From assembly GCF_037126465.1 (NCBI RefSeq), contig NC_088209.1, positions 4,171,947 to 4,235,946 of the forward strand: a stretch of DNA of 64,000 nt, read 5' to 3'. The notes under the pieces are model-generated. The model had not been told where the DNA came from, did not search any database, and was given only the letters and a program-made list of their open reading frames with translations. The stretch is from Ornithodoros turicata. Taxonomy: Eukaryota; Arthropoda; Arachnida; Ixodida; Argasidae. This document shows, one piece after another, positions 43,990 to 56,735 of this stretch. Every line of letters begins with the position of its first letter. The stretch's first letter is position 1. Made by a program: the position numbers and the translations under genes.

Positions 43990-44470
43990 GTTCTGCTGGC
44001 ACTGGAATAAAATATTTATCGCAAGGATAATCGTCTGCTGCATGTCGAATTTCTATAAGAGACGCCAACTAAGTCTCACTCCCGTTGTGTTAATACTACA
44101 TAGGAAATGATAACAACAACAACTACACGGTATCTTTTTATTTACTTTGTCATTTTCAAGAGTTCATTACTTTGTGGGAGTCATCATTTAGCATGTCAGC
44201 TCTGCTGCTGTTAAAGTGATAAAACAGTGCACTGGAATCGCGTCCCCACGCGAGGCACACGCGGCCCGCTCTCTCGATTTGGGCACTCTGACGCAAGGAC
44301 GCGCGCGATCGGGACCCCTTACTGATTCCCCGAGCGAGCGCACTGTTTCATCACTTTAACAGCAGCAGAGCTCCTGCCAAGGAAATAATCTTGCGATTCA
44401 ATAAATAATTGTAGGGTTTGCCTTTGCCGCTGCCTAGCCCCACTCTGCACCTCTTCAGACAAGATGTAAT
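43990..44470 (-). repeat. Inverted copy of the 14.4-14.8-kb repeat
   Basis: Reverse complement of 14400-14830, including both hairpin arms. The spacer between the arms is longer here. Confidence 0.85.
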
Positions 44471-44849
44471 GAACAACAACAACTTTATTTTGACTTTGGA
44501 GAGCAGGGAGGTTCATCGCCAAAGGCGATACTCTACCCCATTGCTGGTGGGGATGTGGGGAATAAAATAACGAGCCCCCTCACAACAACGATCGAAGTCC
44601 GATGGTGTCCAGAAATATCAAAAGAGCTTTTGAGCGCAGATCATTGCTGGGCTGGATTGGGTCAGGGACCAAGCAGTTTCGATAGGGAGAAGGGGCGAGA
44701 GTCCAGCTGACTAAGAGACTGTTCGGGAAGGTTGGTAGTGGGGGCAATGAAGAAGAATGTGATGACGTCATGCAGTGGCTCTATGTTTCAGGTATCTGTA
44801 GCATTGTGTTGACCATTAGTGGAGTGTAGCCTCAAAAAATGGGAGGTTT

Positions 44850-47800
44850 AGTTCTCACTGGTCAATGGTGTGCATTTTCCTGGGCAGATTTACGATAAGG
44901 ACTGTTTTTGAGTAAGTTGAATGTGTGTGTATGTGTGTGTGTGTGTGTGTGTGTGCGTGTGTATGTGTGTGTGTGTGTGTGTTTAGAAATAGTTTGATCC
45001 TGGAATGTGTGTTTTTCACTTTGTTCAAGTGTTTCTCTGCTCTTGCTTTCCCATGTTGTCTGGCAAACATGTGACTTTTTCGCGCGTGATAGTGCCCGTT
45101 TGGCAATGCACTGAACTGCCCAGACCTGTTCTGTCATATGATGCATGCTTTCCTTTTGTTGACGCATGTAGTTCAGTAGCTTTTCTTTTTGACAAGCAAC
45201 ATTCTTGTTGAAGCACTGTCTTGACGATGACGGTAGCGCTGCCACGCCCATGATCTGAATGGGGGTAGCGCTAGCATGATTCTTAATAATGTCGTGATTA
45301 AATTAGTTCAGCATGTAACCGCAAGGGGGACATGTGCGTGGCTTTATTCAGGAGGAACAAAGCGTCATTATTCAGTTATCTGCCTGGCTCTTGGATGGAA
45401 CAGAGATGCCTCACTGAGCTCCTTGTATTTAGCCATTGACGCTGTTACTCGTTAGGATATTTTGTTCTTTCAGGACATATGTAAGACTATCTGGTCGTTT
45501 AGTAAGTCTTTGGGATTAAAAAGCATACTTATTACGATCAATTTTCATACGTGGCGTTTTGTGCTTTTCTGCAACAGTTTTTCTATCTTTTATGCAATCA
45601 TTGTAGTAGAATGAAGGAAATAATCTTTGTATAGTGATTCAATAACTAACAGGTCCCCTGTCTACAGCGCGCCCTTGAACCGTGCAGCACCAAGCCTGGG
45701 TAAAGACGTCATACCGCGGCTCTATTGTTTCAGGTGGACCTTGTCCATAGCAGTTGTGTTTTGGCATTAGTGAAAAAAAAAAGTATAGCCTTGATACAAT
45801 AGAATGACGTCATGACCAATGAGCCCAGGGCCAATAAGCAAGGCCCACAGAGGGGTCAAGGATTCACTTCCCTCTTGGCCTCTCGCAGGTATGTATGTCT
45901 TAGTGATGGATGGCGTGTGTTGATTCCGTTAGTGGAAAAGTGTAGCCTGAGTGGGATTCAGTGTGACTCTAACAGGGTATGGATGTGTGGCTCGCCGCTG
46001 GTGGGCGTTGTGCGACCATTCTGGTGGGTTTTGTGTCAAGCAATACAGGAGTGCCGTGTACGTGGAAATAATTCGATGCTGGTGAGTGTCTTTTTCACTG
46101 TGTTCAAGTGTCTCTCTGTGCTTGCTTTCCTTTGTTGCCCAGCAGTAGTGATATTTTCCTTGTGTGACAGTGCTCATTGAGCAATGTCCGGACATGCCCT
46201 GACCTGTTCTGTGTTATGATGCATGCTTTCCTTTGATGATGCATCTAGTTCTGTAGTTTTTCTGTTTTACACGAGAAGGATTCTTGTTGATCATTCTTCG
46301 TCACAACCTCGATCGTCACAACCAACGTCGATCACAACCTTCGTCTAGCTAGAACGATTCTTAATAATTTTGCGATGAAATTGGTTCAGAAAGTAACCGC
46401 AACAAGGACAGATGCGTAGCTTTTAGAGGAGAAAAAAGCATTACGATTCAGCTCTCTTTCCTGCCTCTCGGATGGAACAGATGTGGTCACTCTGTTTGCG
46501 ATTAGCAGTGACGTGCCCGTACTTGCCGGGCGCTAGTTGTTGTTGCTCCTGTCCATGCATCACCACCATTTTCTGTGTTCTGCACAAGCTGCCTTGGCCT
46601 CGGGAACAAGAGTAGCATTGCCATGATTCTTAATAATTTTGTCATCAAATTAATTCAAAACGTAACCGCTAGGGGGCAGATGCATGACTTTATGTAGGGG
46701 AAGAAAGCATTACGATTCAGTTCTGTGCCTGGCTGTCAGATGGAGCGGACGCATCGTTCTACTCTCCTCGTGACTGCTGTTGTGTTGGACAGTGGGCTGA
46801 TTTGTTGTGTGGCTAATTCTTTCGGATGTGATAACTTTGTCCTCGCTTTGTTTCTGATTAGCAGTGATTTGCCCGTGCATGTGGAGTGCGGGTTGTTGTT
46901 GTTCATGTCCAGGCATCCCTGCCATTTTGCAATCTTCCGCAAAAGCTGCCTTGCTCTCAGGAACAACAGTAGCGCTGGCATGATTCTGAATAATTTTGTC
47001 ACGAAATTAATTCAAAAAGTAACCACTAGCGGGTGCAGATGCTTGATTTTATAGAGGAAAAAAACATTATGATTCAGCTCGGTGCCTGGCTGTCGGATGG
47101 AGCGGACGCATCGTTCTGTGCTCCTCGTGACTGCTGTTGTGCTGACATGTTGTTTGCCTTGTCCCCTTTGTTGCTGGCCATTGATGGTGCTTCGTGTTAG
47201 TATATTTAACTCTTGGTTTCGCAGCAGTTTGCATTCCTCTGTCTCGGTTACGAGTGTTTTTCTCCTTGCTCGTCCAGAGCTGTCGTACGCTGCCCAGATA
47301 CGCCATGATGACGTCACTCGTGACGTCCCAGGATGTTCAGAACTGGTGGTCACGAGAAGGGTGGTGGCGCCACCTGGCGTGATGCCTTACAACTAGGTAG
47401 TCACCTGCCCCTGTAACCATCGAGCCAGCGATGGTCAGCGGCCGTTCCAGACCGCTTTCTTCAAGATGGCGTCGTTGATCTTCAACTAAACTGCTTCTCT
47501 CCTCTCTATTTCCTTTTTTTTGTTTTTATGGCAACGACTATCTGAAATCATGCAGAGCACTCTGGACACGTGTTAGATGCTTCCCAATTAGTGTGATGAC
47601 TCACTGGACGATGCTGATTACTGTGGGGGGTCGTAATTATCTCTAATTCCTAATTAATGGCGTCCAGAGTGGTTTGTTCATTTCCAGATAGTCGACTACG
47701 CTGTCGCTTTTACTGGTGACCGTCTAGCCCCAGAAAATGAAAGGATTGCCTCTCACGAGGTACGGACGTGCTCTTCAGTGGAGCATGGTGTGCATTGATT

Positions 47801-49262
47801 TTTGTGGATTATGTGGACAGCAAACTTACAATAAGGACTGTTTTTGGACTGTTTGTAAGGACTGTTTGTTTGAATAAGTGGAGTGTGTGTGTGTTTAGAT
47901 ATTGTTTAATTCTGGTTAGTGTATTTTCCACTTTTGTTCAAGTGTATGTTCTCACTCACCTCTGCAGTGTGCTTACTTTCCATTGTTGTCTAGCGGTCGT
48001 GCGTGCCTATATTTTTCTTCGCATGACAATGCTCATTGAGCAATGTCCAGACGTGCCTAGCCCTGTGCCATGCCATTCTGTCTTATGATGCATGCTTTCC
48101 TTTGTTGATACACCGAGCTTCTCCTCTGTATTCTTTTTTGACAAGAACTTGCGGGGACAATGTCATTATTGTCTTCACAATGACGATACTGCTGCCACAC
48201 CCTTGATCTGGACGAGAGTAGCACTGCCAGGACTCTTAATAATTTTGCGATTAAATTTGTACACAAAGTAACCACTAGGGGCAGATGCATAACTTTATTC
48301 AGGAGGAGGGAAAAAACATCACTGCTGAGTTCTTTGCCTAGCTGTCCGATGGAACGGATGTGTCCTCCTTCTGTGCTCCTTGTTACTGCTGACAGTCGGT
48401 TGATTTGATGTCTGCATAGTGCTCGTTATTAGTTATTGATGGCGCTCATTGTTAGGATATTTTTTTCTTCCTTTCACAAAACTTTGCATTCCTGTGTCTC
48501 CTTGCTTGTTCAGAGCTGTCCTAACCTGCCCAGACCATACTGGAGCCGTGAGGAGAGCGTGTGGTGTATGCGCGACCGCTTGGATGGCGCTAGGAACGCG
48601 CATCCTGCGAGCATGCGCGAGACCGGTACCAGCCCACGTGGGCACTTCATCACACTGGGCTACTTGGACAGCTTCGCGGCCCACCCAAGTTTGTCGCCGT
48701 GGTAGTATCGATTGGAGCACCGTCACTTCGCAGAACTTCTTCATCACGAAAACAAACCCAGACTTCATAGGTGTACTTCTGCAAAACTCAACAAAGTGCA
48801 AGCCTATGTTTCTTTGAGCAAATTCATTCCCTTTCATTTAGAATGTGTGTGCCACATGGTCACATTCCCTAAACCGCCGGCAAGCAATCTGAAACTTTTT
48901 GGCGCATATTTTGAATCATTGGCCATTGGAGTGAAAGCTGGTACCAGGTAATCAACTGTAGCAAAATTCTGAGTTATGATGAACGTGCGTGGGAGGGTGC
49001 GTGAACTGTTGTGCCATTTTGCATAGCCAAATACGCCAGCCAATAGTACACTGGTAAAAATAAGACTACTCATATTTGTGTGGAGGTAGTTACTATGTGC
49101 AGAAACTGGGATTACAGGATTCACATTTTGTCAATTAATTCCATGTCGTCCGAGGTGCAGACCACAGAAATTGCTTTCCCAGAAGCGTTGTGTGCATCGC
49201 GTGTACTGAAATCCACAATGAAATTGAGGTCCTAAATTCTTCGAATTGCAATTTAAATGAGC
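44850..49262 (+). repeat. Inner inverted-repeat arm, right, with tandem units
   Basis: Degenerate units of about 0.6-0.9 kb repeat at 44850-45430, 45880-46480 and 47760-48370, with partial copies near 46620-46740 and 46990-47110. Landmarks recur in order: AAGGACTGTTTTTG, GATGCATGCTTTCC, TTCTTAATAATTT and GTAACCGC. A (TG)n tract lies at 44920-44982. The far end (48430-49262) pairs with 34300-35210 in inverse orientation. No gene is supported. Confidence 0.75.
47535..47694. mobile_element. MITE sharing its core with 14226-14396
   Basis: The ends CGACTATCTG and CAGATAGTCG are inverted repeats continuing to CACTCTGGAC. The inner core (CCCAATTAGTGTGATGACTC) matches the MITE at 14 kb, but the outer arms do not. 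Confidence 0.7.
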
Positions 49263-49715
49263 ATAGAAGTGACAATTAACATGACTCGAAATCCTGCTGC
49301 TCCTGTGCAGCTGTCCGCAAGGAGTCACCATGCAAAATATTTCCGATCTGCGGCGCATTGTCACTGCGCAATAAAATTTAAAAAAAACAAGGCAGTGGGA
49401 GAACTGCAGCAAGCTCCTAGGGGAATGCTCCTTATTCTTGAGCGTAGTTCTTTGCTTTAGGTGCAATGCCTTTCCGTCAAGATGAAACTTCTCGTCAACT
49501 GAAGTCCTTAACATAATCAAAGAACCTGAATCAGAGAAGATGTTAGTATGTGACGTACATGCCATTTTGGCTGTTCGGCTTCCTGCACTCCTTCGCGGTT
49601 ATCAGCCTCTCTTTTGGATTAACTACAAGAGGGTGACCGTGCGGACGCTCTGGAAGCTTTTTCGCAATACTATACCAGGTTTTGCACAACGAATGAATCG
49701 CACCTGAAGAGCGAA

Positions 49716-50111
49716 ATGTGCAGTCCAACCAGGAAGTGGTACTGCGTGCAAATTTTCAACCTTAACCAACTTAAGTTTGAGGTCTCCACACACTTCATTT
49801 TGTACGTAGAGCTCTTCTCAAATGCTTTGCGAAATGAGTCATTAATGATTGATGTTAGAAAAGAGTTTTCTGAGTACGCTGCTTCTGTGTGTCCACCATA
49901 TGAGGTGTCCCCTATCAAGTTCTGGACATCCCGCTCTAAATCATGGCCATTGTTATCAAAATGTGCATTGGACACGCTGGCAATGCCGGTTTCTAGCGCA
50001 AGCGTTGAACGTGCATTCTCGAAACTGCGAGTCGTTAACCGCAAAGGGCGTCCTGTTATGACAGACAAGAGTATGATGATGTGTGCATGCATTTATTGCA
50101 ACAAGTTCTAG
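49716..50111 (+). pseudogene. hAT transposase C-terminal (dimerisation) fragment
   Basis: A 131-residue frame encodes the hAT C-terminal dimerisation region. IKFWTSRSKSWPLL is followed by AMPVSSASVERAFSKLRVV and a terminal Met-rich segment. The DDE and BED parts are absent, so this is a 3' remnant. It lies in the extra sequence present only in the right inverted arm. Confidence 0.75.
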
Positions 50112-50355
50112 ATGTCACCTTCATTTTCTACGTGTTTTGCATGAAAATCAATGACGTTACCATAGCTTCCTCACGTGCCACTGTTCGTATTACGACTCTG
50201 TTACACTTAATTTGTATCTAATTATAAGCATGCGGATTCGGGCATTTATTTTCTGGTCTGTGGAAAATTGCCGGAAATATCCGAAATTTGCCAAAGGACG
50301 TAAATGCCGAAGAACACCCGAGGAATTTCAGCATAGCAAAATGCCGAAAACTTCA

Positions 50356-50660
50356 AACCCTATTTATAAGGTACCCCGGCTGAATAATTGGTAAACAGGT
50401 AGTGCAATAGGAGAACTTTATCTGAGGTAGAAATCACCGGCAACGAATTGAGTTGCGGGCGGCTCATTGGCGTACGCTCGGTAGTTATATCAACATCATA
50501 ACTTTTAAATGTTACTTCGCGCGCTTTCGGAATCACTGTTTACGTATCGAGACCTCCAGTTAAAAATATTGCAAGACAAACACGCGTGGATACTGTGTGT
50601 TTTTTGTGTAACTGATCGATTTCACCTTACATGTTTCCTGTGGGGAGAAGTGTATACCAA
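50356..50660 (-). repeat. Outer inverted-repeat segment, right
   Basis: Reverse complement of 30890-31240. Landmarks CCGGCTGAATAATTGG, TAGTGCAATAGGAGAAC and GGCGTACGCTCGGTAGTTAT appear in mirrored order. Confidence 0.8.
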
Positions 50661-50959
50661 TGCGCTCTTTGATCAGCTATTCGGCTGTCATCCTCCCAGT
50701 TTGCGCAATGTGGTGATGGGACATAAGAAGCAGCCGCAAACAGCAGGAGATGCATTGGTGTGATAGCACACAGCGCTCGCGGTCCATTCATCATAATCCA
50801 TGATAAAAGAACGTTATTATGCGCTATCTCACCTATGGAAAGACAGCACTGCCAGATGTTTACCGGTCACGTAGAGAACAGATAACAAAGCGTCTCTTGC
50901 CCCTGTTTGTACTCGAAAATAGTGAAAGGACGCAGTCTAGCTGCTTCATACTGGCGGCA

Positions 50960-51205
50960 TGAAGGCCCGAGACAAGAAGGAAGTAATAGACAACAATTTC
51001 TCAGACACAGCAGCGAACTTGTCGCGCACTTGCGTGAATGCAACGGATGCGAACCTATCTTTTCTGAAACTGAAGTACTGTGTAAAGAAAAGGACTTATG
51101 GCGTAGATTACTTAGGGAATCTTTGCAGATAGCTACACGTCGCAGTTGCGTCAGCAACCCATGCTTTCTGCTCAATCCTCCTCTCCGGAGATCTTTGTGT
51201 ATTTA
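50960..51205 (+). mobile_element. Penelope-like GIY-YIG C-terminal fragment
   Basis: The frame ELVAHLRECNGCEPIFSETE, then CVSNPCFLLNPPLRRS, has the C-terminal layout of Penelope-like GIY-YIG domains. Upstream parts are missing. Confidence 0.5.
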
Positions 51206-51713
51206 AGCCTTGGGTGCCATTAAAATTTTGAGCTGTGTCTGAAAAATTGTTTTCTGTTATTTTTTCACTGTCTCGGGTCTTCACGTCGTCATTGTTCGTA
51301 ATCTCCCGTCGTCCCTTGCGTAAACCAGGCGGATGAACACGAAATTGACAGTCGGATAGATGATCCAAAGAGCGCATTGAGGCACTGCTCCGCGCAAAAA
51401 ATGTGTAAACCGAAACCGATTAATTCCTCGAAAAAAAATATTGTGTGTCAATGCAGTTTTTTAATAATAACAAGACAGAAACGAGAAAAAGCACGACAGC
51501 AATTGAATAAACAGTATAACATGCGTACTGGTCATGGTTGATCACATGTAGTCAGTATCACAAGGAGCTATGGGCTCAAAGTGATTTTTAATGTGCCTTT
51601 TAAAACCATATATTGATCTACTCCCTTGTATAGGAAGTGGTAACGTATTCCATGTTTTGCTGCTGTATACTGAAATGAATAATAACCATAGTTTGTCCTA
51701 ATTTTGGGAAGAC

Positions 51714-52513
51714 TTAGTGAGTACGATCCATGGTACGACTTAGTGGAATAACACTGTTCCTTTCATGTAGAATAACAAATGGTATGAAACACATATCATT
51801 TCTTCGTTTGTAGACGATAGAACACAACCTGCGCATTAGCAACACTTTTACCTGAGGGACATTCAGCAATTGAAAGGCAAAAGTAACACTTTCCTGTCTT
51901 TGCAGTGATAATATAGCGCACAGCGCTTTCTTTTGCGCAAGATTGATGGAGTTAGTTGTTGAGTCGTAGGTTAGGGCATAGCATTCAATACCATACGTAA
52001 TATGACTTTGAATGAAGGGCATATAAACCGCTCTGTGAATCGACAACAGGAAAATAATCTAAATTTAGTTATTACATAGATACCCGAATAGACCTTTTTG
52101 CGAACATGCGATGTGTGTTCATGCCACGATAAGTGTTCGTCAAGAATTATACCTAAATAGTTGACAGATGAGCGTTTACTAATAGTGTCGGGGCCGAGTA
52201 CTAAATTGGCACTGAATCCTCCCGTGAACATTTGAGGTGATTTAAACACAACATAGGACGACTTCGACCAGCTGACAGTTAAATCGTTGAACTTCAACCC
52301 TGTATGGATCTTAGAAACTGTGTCATTTGCCTTAGCGTACAGATCCCTGATGTTGGAGCTTTGTAGACATATGGAGGCGCCATCAGCATATAAAATTGTT
52401 GGTACTTTTAGGTAGGAAATCAGATCATTCGTATAAACCAAAAACAAAAAAGGCCCGAGAATGGACCCTTGCGGGATACTGGCAGAGTGATAATGATTAT
52501 GATGGTTTGACAC
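51714..52513 (-). pseudogene. CR1-like LINE reverse transcriptase, 3' half
   Basis: On the minus strand SIPQGSILGPFLFLVYTNDL and a YADG motif (degenerate YADD) are followed by VNYLGIILDEHLSWHEH and the thumb region. A frame change near 52000-52040 links to AVYMPFIQSHITYGIE and the C-terminal part (to 51714). The EN and N-terminal RT are missing. It is an inactive LINE copy. Confidence 0.75.
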
Positions 52514-54588
52514 TTAATGGTGTGAAGACATTGACAGTCAAATAGTCACAATGCATGTATGAAGTAAAGAGAGGAGCTGTAAAGAATGGGCAAATAAATC
52601 GTATTTGCATCTGGCCAAGGTGCTCTTCAGTGATAAATCACTTGAAACAAATAAGCACAATGCAACTAACGAAACGTCATAGGGCATCTTCGCAATACGA
52701 TATGTTTGAAGCCTTTAAGAATACCTCAGTTTGTATTTTGTTTGTCTCCTCTGAATAAATAATTTACTTTGGACGGATTTATTCTGAATTCTAATTCAAT
52801 GGCATTAGTGTGTAGCATTATTTCCGCAGTGTCGAGATCTCATACAGCAATTGCATCAAGTCTGATGGCTGATCACAAGTATATACATTAGGGTGCAGCG
52901 AGTTTCATATTTTGCGAATAAGTCTCATGGTAACAAGAGACAATCATAATGTAATAATGAATTTTCGTTAGCTGAACTGAGTAACCAATTCAGTGCATTA
53001 TGATATGTACAAGGATGTAGTGTAGAGGTATGCAGGTAGAAATGTAGTAATGTGTGGTACAGCACTACAATCGCATTGGAGAGGAGACCTTAACACCTCT
53101 CACAACCAACACTGGGTGGAAGGATGAAGCGGGTGGGTGCAAAATGTACTACAGCACGTATTTACGTTTCCAAAGTTTCCAGCTCCCTTCCGTCACATCA
53201 ATGGGAAATGGTATACGGTAACCTAGAAACAACATATTCACCACCGTCAATCGTCCCATGTATGTGAGGAACGTATCATTACGCGACCTGCAATATCCCC
53301 AGTTGGAGCGCCGTAAGCCCCCGTTGGCACACATTCCCTGTATAGAAGTGCGCAATCTTATTTCAACAAGATGGTCAGGAGCATGCTAGGGAATATGGGC
53401 ATTTTGCGATCAATCATCTTGTTTCGGGTCCTGTCAGTGTCGCCTACCGTGACGAAGTGCTTGCACAAGAGTTATTGCGAGCACGGCGTTAGGCTCATAA
53501 ACGTATAGCCATTACTCATGAACGTGCTAGTCATAAACGTATCCTTGCAGTATAATAGACAAGTTCCGCAAAACAAGACGGTCCGTGCAAATGCGACCCT
53601 ATTTTAACCCAAGTACATTAGACGACCGAACACTGACAAAAGTACACCAAACTACCTCGTGTGAATGCGCACTGCTGCCTCTTCAATAAAATGGCCAACC
53701 CTCTCGGTGTACAATGCTTTAGCGACCATGCGTCGCCTCGTTTCGCATTTCTAACATTCAGATAGGCCTAATCACCTATACACAGCCATGGTTCACTCGA
53801 ATCCCACAGCCTCACGAAGCAGCGCGGCTCTCTACTCTCCGCCCTCGCACTCTTTTTGCCCTTACCTTCTCTCTCACAATTTTCCCTCACCCGTCTTGTG
53901 ACATTATAAATAATGTGCATGTGCTGTGGTCATACTTGCCAAAGATCGGTCCTCTAAGTCGGATACATCACGTGATGTGTCACGACGTGTCCGACATCGC
54001 TAAACAGAAGGTTTAAACGCGTTGGTGAATACGAGCATGCCCTAATGGGTGTTCACCTGGGACTCTCTTTTTTCAAGAGCACAATTCACACTGGTGCATC
54101 TCTGCGCGAGGTTTGTGTAGCACTTTGTTGTTTTCTTGGGTTGTTGTTTGGTATGTCGTATTTCACTCATCATTTCATAGTTCATCGAAAACACCAAGCC
54201 TATGGGCTGGACCATATTTATTGCAGCCCACGTGGAGCTTAAGCATACTATTGCTTGAAATGGTAATAAGATCTTGTCCTGACTAGTCCGCTAGGAACTG
54301 TCGATTTACACTCTTTTGAGTGATTACGCTAAAATTTCTGACTTACACAGTACATCCAATTGGTGGGTGAATACTAAACTATAGGATGCTCATCGAGCAA
54401 GGTGTTGGCAGACACCTGGTAGGTGGCGATGAGAGGGACGATGACCAAAGGAGCCGTGTGAGAACCGTCTCTTGAACATTCCACAATAGCAATCTATTGG
54501 AAGCGAACTAAATGCAGATATCTAGTAACTTATAGCATACAATATCAAGTAACTTAAACATGCTCATCTGAAGAAAGTAAATGTAGTT
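52514..54588. other. Stretch without a supported gene
   Basis: No recognisable coding. A 14-bp palindrome ACATCACGTGATGT occurs at 53964-53977. Confidence 0.4.
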
Positions 54589-54860
54589 TCAATAGCTTTT
54601 AAACAAAGAAAAATCGGTCTTGAGTTTTATTTCTGGATGTAACGAGTTCCAGGCACGTGTGCTATAATGTAAATTAAAGACAATGCTTGGCGAGTGGCTT
54701 CTCGACGCTCTGCGCTCATTGGTGTCCAAGTGACTCAGGATACTGAGAGTAAAAGGTAATGAAATTCTGGTAAAAATTTGCCGTATGGCAAGCACCCTGG
54801 CAATGCCATTCTTCAATGTGAGCATGTCAATATTGAACCCATTCGACCGAGGTTCCAGTT
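54589..54860 (-). mobile_element. LINE C-terminal fragment
   Basis: The minus-strand frame ends with YSTRAWNSLHPEIKLKTDFS, characteristic of the extreme C-terminus of CR1/jockey-type ORF2 proteins. Confidence 0.5.
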
Positions 54861-54936
54861 GAACAACTGGAGTTAGCAGTATGTTAAACAACGAGATTTG
54901 GCCGAGGCAGACCACACTTAGGGACGACACAAACAT

Positions 54937-56036
54937 GTATTAGCATCATTAGTATTATTCATTAGCAGTATCTGTCCCAGTTACAGAATATGTGTCCAAG
55001 CTTTAACCAAAATACTATTTCTGCTTGGGTATTTCTTCATACAATTTTCTGCACAAAGCATGGCCTGGGAACCCCGAATCGTCAATAAGCGGCGCAGCTT
55101 TCCTCAGTGACGTCCTGAAAGAAGAACAAAGAACATTGAAATCCAGACAAACCACGTGTTGCGAAGAAACTTCGCAATGAGACAAGGGCTGCACAGTAAT
55201 GCCAAAAAGACAAACAATTGACTATTATTGTTATAGTTGATATTCATTTTAACTTTTTATTCATCTAGGTATAGCTAGTTTTAGGTATTCGTATTGCAGT
55301 TGATGCAAATACAGGGGCAGTTAATAAGGGTGCTTCTCAACGAGTGAGCCCTAATGTTCCTAAATGTTCGGTTCGACATGATGTTGTTTCGACAGCAGCC
55401 TCGACTCCATATCAAGTTTCGTAATTAGATACGTTCATTAATAAGATATGTCGGTTGTTTAAATGAATAATTATGGTTCTGAGGTCTGAAATCCGGAAAC
55501 CAGAAACCGCAGCGTGCTGCAGTATGACAGGAGCAAAAACGCAAGATATGCATGTGTCCAGCGGAGTCCCGTGCCAGATGCGGATGGTTTTTCGCCTTTC
55601 CCTTGCTGTGACCCGCTCTCTCAGTGTGCCGTCGCTCAATCGGTTTTGCGCACACAATCTTTGCTGCCGTTAATAGCGTCGCTATCGCGATGATTTCTAG
55701 TTCTCCGGTGTTTCCGGTCACAAATGTAGAGCACTACGTCACGTTATGTACCCGGTCATATTCCGGAGTAGCGTGCATAAAGTTGAACTGTCGCTATATG
55801 TATTATTGATTTACAGGGTTGCCAGCATGCGTGTTGTTTTGATATGGCTGTAGTTTCCTTATCACTACATCGAGACTACTACGGTCGAGATTATGGAGGG
55901 CCACGCCTACCAGGTTTAACTGATGTGGGCTGATCTGGGCTGATGTGGAAAAGGATCCCGAACAAAACTGAAAGGAAGATTTCGCATCATCGTGACACGA
56001 AGGAACGACGATGCGGAAGCATCCTTTCAAGACTAG
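54937..56036. other. Stretch without a supported gene
   Basis: Frames at 55412-55721 are short and unidentified. Nothing else is recognisable. Confidence 0.35.
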
Positions 56037-56039
56037 TTA

Positions 56040-56393
56040 GGGCGAGTTCTCACTTGGCGACGCCCGACGCGGCGTCGTGAACGGAGGGCGGAAATAGATG
56101 TGCATTTCCGCCGACCGGTCAGCGCGCACGATTTTCATGTTCCCACCACACTGGCATTCCGTCGTCAAAAGCAGACGAAAAATAAGGAGGAGTGGTCTTT
56201 CTGTGTCACCTGATTGGTCGCCGGTACATCGTTCTCGTGAGTTCTCGCCGACGTCGTGAAAGAAGTTCGGCATGGCAAGTTCTTTGGTTCGACGTCTATC
56301 TTGTCTCAACGCCGGAAATGCACATCTATTTCCGTCGTCCGTTCACGACGTCGCGTCGCTCGTCGTCAAGTGAGAACTGGCCCTTAAAGGTCA
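56040..56393. mobile_element. Harbinger-like MITE with TTA target duplication
   Basis: A 354-bp element with long imperfect inverted ends: GGGCGAGTTCTCACTTG at the left and its complement at the right, similarity extending about 75 bp inward. It is flanked by TTA at 56037-56039 and 56394-56396. A 3-bp TTA duplication is typical of PIF/Harbinger elements. Confidence 0.8.
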
Positions 56394-56439
56394 GTCTTGC
56401 CACGCCAAACCCCGAGTGATCATATCCGGTTTACACGAA

Positions 56440-56735
56440 GGCATCATCCTACGTGGTTGGCGCCTGCTCCACCGGAATAGGTGATAAAGGCAAAGAAGTC
56501 TCTATCGCTTTTCCCGAGGCACAGATTCTCGGAAACACAGATTCGTTGAGGGGCGTTCGAACCCGGGCCGTTTGCGGTTCGCTGGGCTCTTAAAAAGAAG
56601 TTTGGTCGTTGGATATTTGGTGGAAATATTACCGTGGTATCCGATTACAACCCTCTTGCCTATCTAGCTTGCACGACACCACAGGGATGTAAACTTGACG
56701 CTCGGCACTGGCACTGCTGAGGTGTAATGTAAATA
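56440..56735 (+). mobile_element. gypsy RNase H remnant
   Basis: Fragments DKGKEVSIAFPEAQIL and KKFGRWIFGGNITVVSDYNP (56592-56650) lie in different frames but in the order expected within a gypsy RNase H domain. Confidence 0.55.
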
